A DNA stretch of 64,000 bases from Limanda limanda (Eukaryota > Chordata > Actinopteri > Pleuronectiformes > Pleuronectidae). This document shows positions 61,312-64,000 of this stretch, piece by piece. Location of the stretch: positions 21,200,507 to 21,264,506 of the forward strand of contig NC_083637.1 in the NCBI RefSeq assembly GCF_963576545.1, in the 5' to 3' direction. The notes beneath the pieces were generated by a model. That model ran no database searches. It had not been told where the DNA came from and worked only from the letters and a program-made list of their open reading frames with translations. Every line of letters starts with the position of its first letter. The first letter of the stretch is position 1. Made by a program: the position numbers and the translations under genes.

Positions 61312-64000
61312 CACATCCGATGGCTGCACCCGAGCCGGTTTCGCACTACAGGGGAGAGATCCGAGCGGAGGAGCAGGTGATGGGCAGGGAGCCTCCGTGC
61401 GAACGAGGGTGAGCCAGAGAGATGGAGGGTGAGAGACAGAAAAGTTGGACGTGCAGGCGGAGGAAATCCTCAATGAGTGCGCGTTTTGGCGCAGTCACCA
61501 GCAGCCTTAATTCAAATGTCTTGTAAGTGAGATTAAAGTCCCTGGTGTGATGAGTGCAGGTATCCTCCCGGCTGCAGCTTCCCGTGTCCCTTCTCCTCCT
61601 CCTCTCTGCTGCTATTTATGCGCCTCTCCCGTCCTCTGTCTGCTCCCTATCTCTCCTCTTCACCTCGGGATACTCCCCTTTGCTCCGATGCACGTCAGGG
61701 TTTTCCTCTCTCTCTCTCTCTCACACACTCCCTTCCTCCTTCTCTCTCTCTCCCCATGTCGTAACCTCCTTTATCACTCCAGTCTATAATTCCTGCAGCA
61801 GCCTCCTTTCTGCTCTCTCAGCTCCTCCAGCAGCAGCAGCAGCAGGGGGGTTTAACGCAGTGGCAGCAGCTCCACATCCAGCTATGTAGAGCACAACTCC
61901 ATATAGAAATTCACCTTAAGTTGCCTCTTCATGCAAATACGCACAGCTCTCCCCCCTTATGGCCAATTTCTGTTCCAGTTTGAAACAGAGCTCCTTCATC
62001 CCTTTGCTCGTCTTCCTCCTGCCTCATCTTTGATGTGCCTTTGATCTGTGCTAGCGCAAAGATAGCGGCAAAAAAAACGTGGTCCCATATTTCGTGTTCG
62101 GACTTGAAACTTAGCCTAGTGTCCCATCCGGACATGGTATAGCATATGACTTAAAATCGAATATTTTGACATATCCGGACAGCAGAAATTACTCATATTC
62201 GGTCATGAAATATCTTGACATGGGACATGACTGTTATCATTACCAGATATAGATAATTGGATGATTTAATATAATATTATGTTTGAAATATCCGGAACTA
62301 CGGATTCTAGTGGCATAAACGTGCATGGTCCCCGCAGTTAGATGCGCTCCGAACATGAAACCTGTGACTCTCTATCATTACATTTAGATCACATCTTTGA
62401 ATATGCAGGTCATAATTATGTATGGGTTCGTGGTGGTTTTACGCAGTGAGAGCGCACAGGGACTTGGAGAGGATATTAAAAACTACTAATAAAAATTAGC
62501 CTGACATGCTTGTTCCCCCACCGGTGCCCTCCAGCTACACACAGCAGCTTCCCTGGATCTCGTATTAACGCAGTGTCATGTTGCTCAAAGGCACATCAGC
62601 AGTGTAACACCTGCCAGTTTTTCGGAACTCCAACTCAACAACTTGTTTGTGATACCTGGATAGAAAGAGAGTGTGTCAGTGTGTACTTTCTGTCACATGC
62701 AATGAAAGTGAAATTGCCATTACCTTAAACGCTTTACAACCCCACGCCCCCATTTCGAAATGACTCAGGTGCGGCGGCCGGGAGAGGAAAGCCCCCATTT
62801 GCGTAATTTTCGCACTCGCTTGATTTATTGCCCCCTTCGTTTTATGTAACCCAGCCGCACGTTAACAGCTCCCGCACAGACACAAACACACACATGAAGC
62901 CTACACACACGAGCACCCACACACACCTGTGCAAACGACATCACTTGACTGTCAATCCCTGCATTGATCTTTTCACGATGCTTTGAACAGCGCAGGAGCC
63001 CATATATCCTTAATTGCGGTCTTAAAAGGCGAATCAAGACGCAGAGGCTTCAAAGTGGGAATATACCTGTTTGAACTGCAATCTGAGAAAAGAAAATACC
63101 CCCGACACGTGACACTTGAAGAACATCAGCTAAAAAACACACACATCTGTTAAATCGTTGTGTAAACGAGTGCATTTATAGGGGGGATACTGCGCATCTT
63201 TGATTGTGCATTGATTGTCACTTTGACCATGCGCATTCCATGTTGCTGGTGCAACAACTTATTGTACAGGTCCACCAGCCAATACTGTAGAGACCATGCG
63301 ATGCAAGACAATATATTTCATCTTATTGCAGAACGTGCTTGCTCGTTCAGGGAACTGTCAGATTTCTCTATAATCTTATAAGGTTTTGACCTTCCTTTGT
63401 CTGCCCTGGGATAATGTATATGTTGGGATTTGGCACTATAGATACACATACAACTGAATTGAAAATGTAATAGAACAAAGATTTTCAATTAGATTATTGT
63501 CCGAGATGTCAGCTTCCGGACTCGGGCTGGCTTGGCCTGCAGGAGCGCAGTGGGCATATGCTCCGGCCTATATGGCATTGATTTTGGCATCCATACAGAC
63601 TCGCTGTCGTGCGCCAGAACACAGCTGCCCTCTCCCTCGGGAGTCGCGTTGATGAATGAGGTGAAGGTGCAGAGGTGTTTGGGTGTGCGTGCATGCGTGT
63701 GGTCGCTATACGCATGGTCAGTGTGTTAAAAAATGAATGTGGATTTCTGCAGCATGACAGACAGACACATATACATCCATACAGTGTGTGTATATATTTA
63801 ATCTATGTTATACTATCTATCTGTCATTGGTGTCGTGTGCTTGTGACAGACTGAGGGCCCCCTGTGTGATTGGCGTGGCTCCTTCTCCCTCGGTTCATTA
63901 GTATTTATGACCAGCAAAAAAAAAAAATTGAACTTTTTTTTTTAAAGGAGAGAGGATCGATCGGAATCGCCGCCGGGCTGATCAGATCCTGATGTATTGG
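61312..64000. other. fgf20 5'UTR/promoter and upstream flank
   Basis: The first 300 bases are GC- and CT-rich. A TATA-like ATAAATA (minus strand) lies at 61619-61613, about 300 bases upstream of the start codon, and could set transcription near 61585. A (CT)n patch is at 61707-61750 and a small CAG run near 61830. Beyond 61900 I see no gene. GC-rich patches at 62760-62800 and 63950-63990 are not interpretable. Confidence 0.4.

Noticed and set aside
61312..61473. 54-codon N-terminal extension of fgf20
   Set aside because: The family starts at the AEVG-type segment, and the extension has no FGF similarity.

Overview
This window is vertebrate nuclear DNA, almost certainly from a teleost fish. 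All coding exons are short and separated by GT-AG introns. Microsatellites are very dense, mainly (CA)n, (GA)n and one (TTC)n. The recognisable proteins are vertebrate orthologues, and several dispersed repeats look like families I recall from teleost genomes. There is no sign of operons, CRISPR arrays or other prokaryotic features.

Layout: (1) 1182-2871 (+), last five coding exons of nans (sialic acid synthase); exon 1 lies left of the window. (2) 8425-19979 (+), slc24a2 (K+-dependent Na+/Ca2+ exchanger NCKX2), nine coding exons giving about 621 aa, with a 7.4 kb intron and a probable 3 kb 3'UTR. (3) 25078-28025 (+), xpa (nucleotide excision repair), five exons, 275 aa. (4) 30266-31631 (-), a secreted-type mono-ADP-ribosyltransferase of the ART family, two coding exons plus a probable non-coding first exon, 296 aa. 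(5) 33671-37357 (-), importin alpha of the KPNA2/KPNA7 clade, best match kpna7, twelve exons, 520 aa. (6) 37358-59465, about 22 kb with no convincing gene, packed with microsatellites and transposon-derived DNA. (7) 59466-61311 (-), an FGF9/16/20-subfamily gene, best match fgf20, three exons, 227 aa. (8) 61312-64000, upstream flank of fgf20. For every coding exon given, splice phases were followed by hand and reading frames join without a break.

The genes do not form a pathway. They cover sialic acid synthesis, Ca2+ extrusion, DNA repair, extracellular ADP-ribosylation, nuclear import and growth-factor signalling. NANS, XPA and SLC24A2 all lie on human chromosome 9 (from memory), so part of the order probably reflects old linkage.

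The most interesting non-genic items are: a 1.9 kb apparently non-autonomous DNA transposon at 50944-52850, with 28-bp perfect inverted ends, a 4-bp target duplication and repeated internal copies of TCACTACCGAAACA; a 486-bp TTAA-flanked element in xpa intron 2 that carries a start codon followed by a splice donor; an interstitial telomere-like tract; and an orphan signal-peptide-like first exon at 4119-4146. I found no clear candidate for a wholly new biological system; the 1.9 kb transposon is the best-supported candidate for an undescribed entity.
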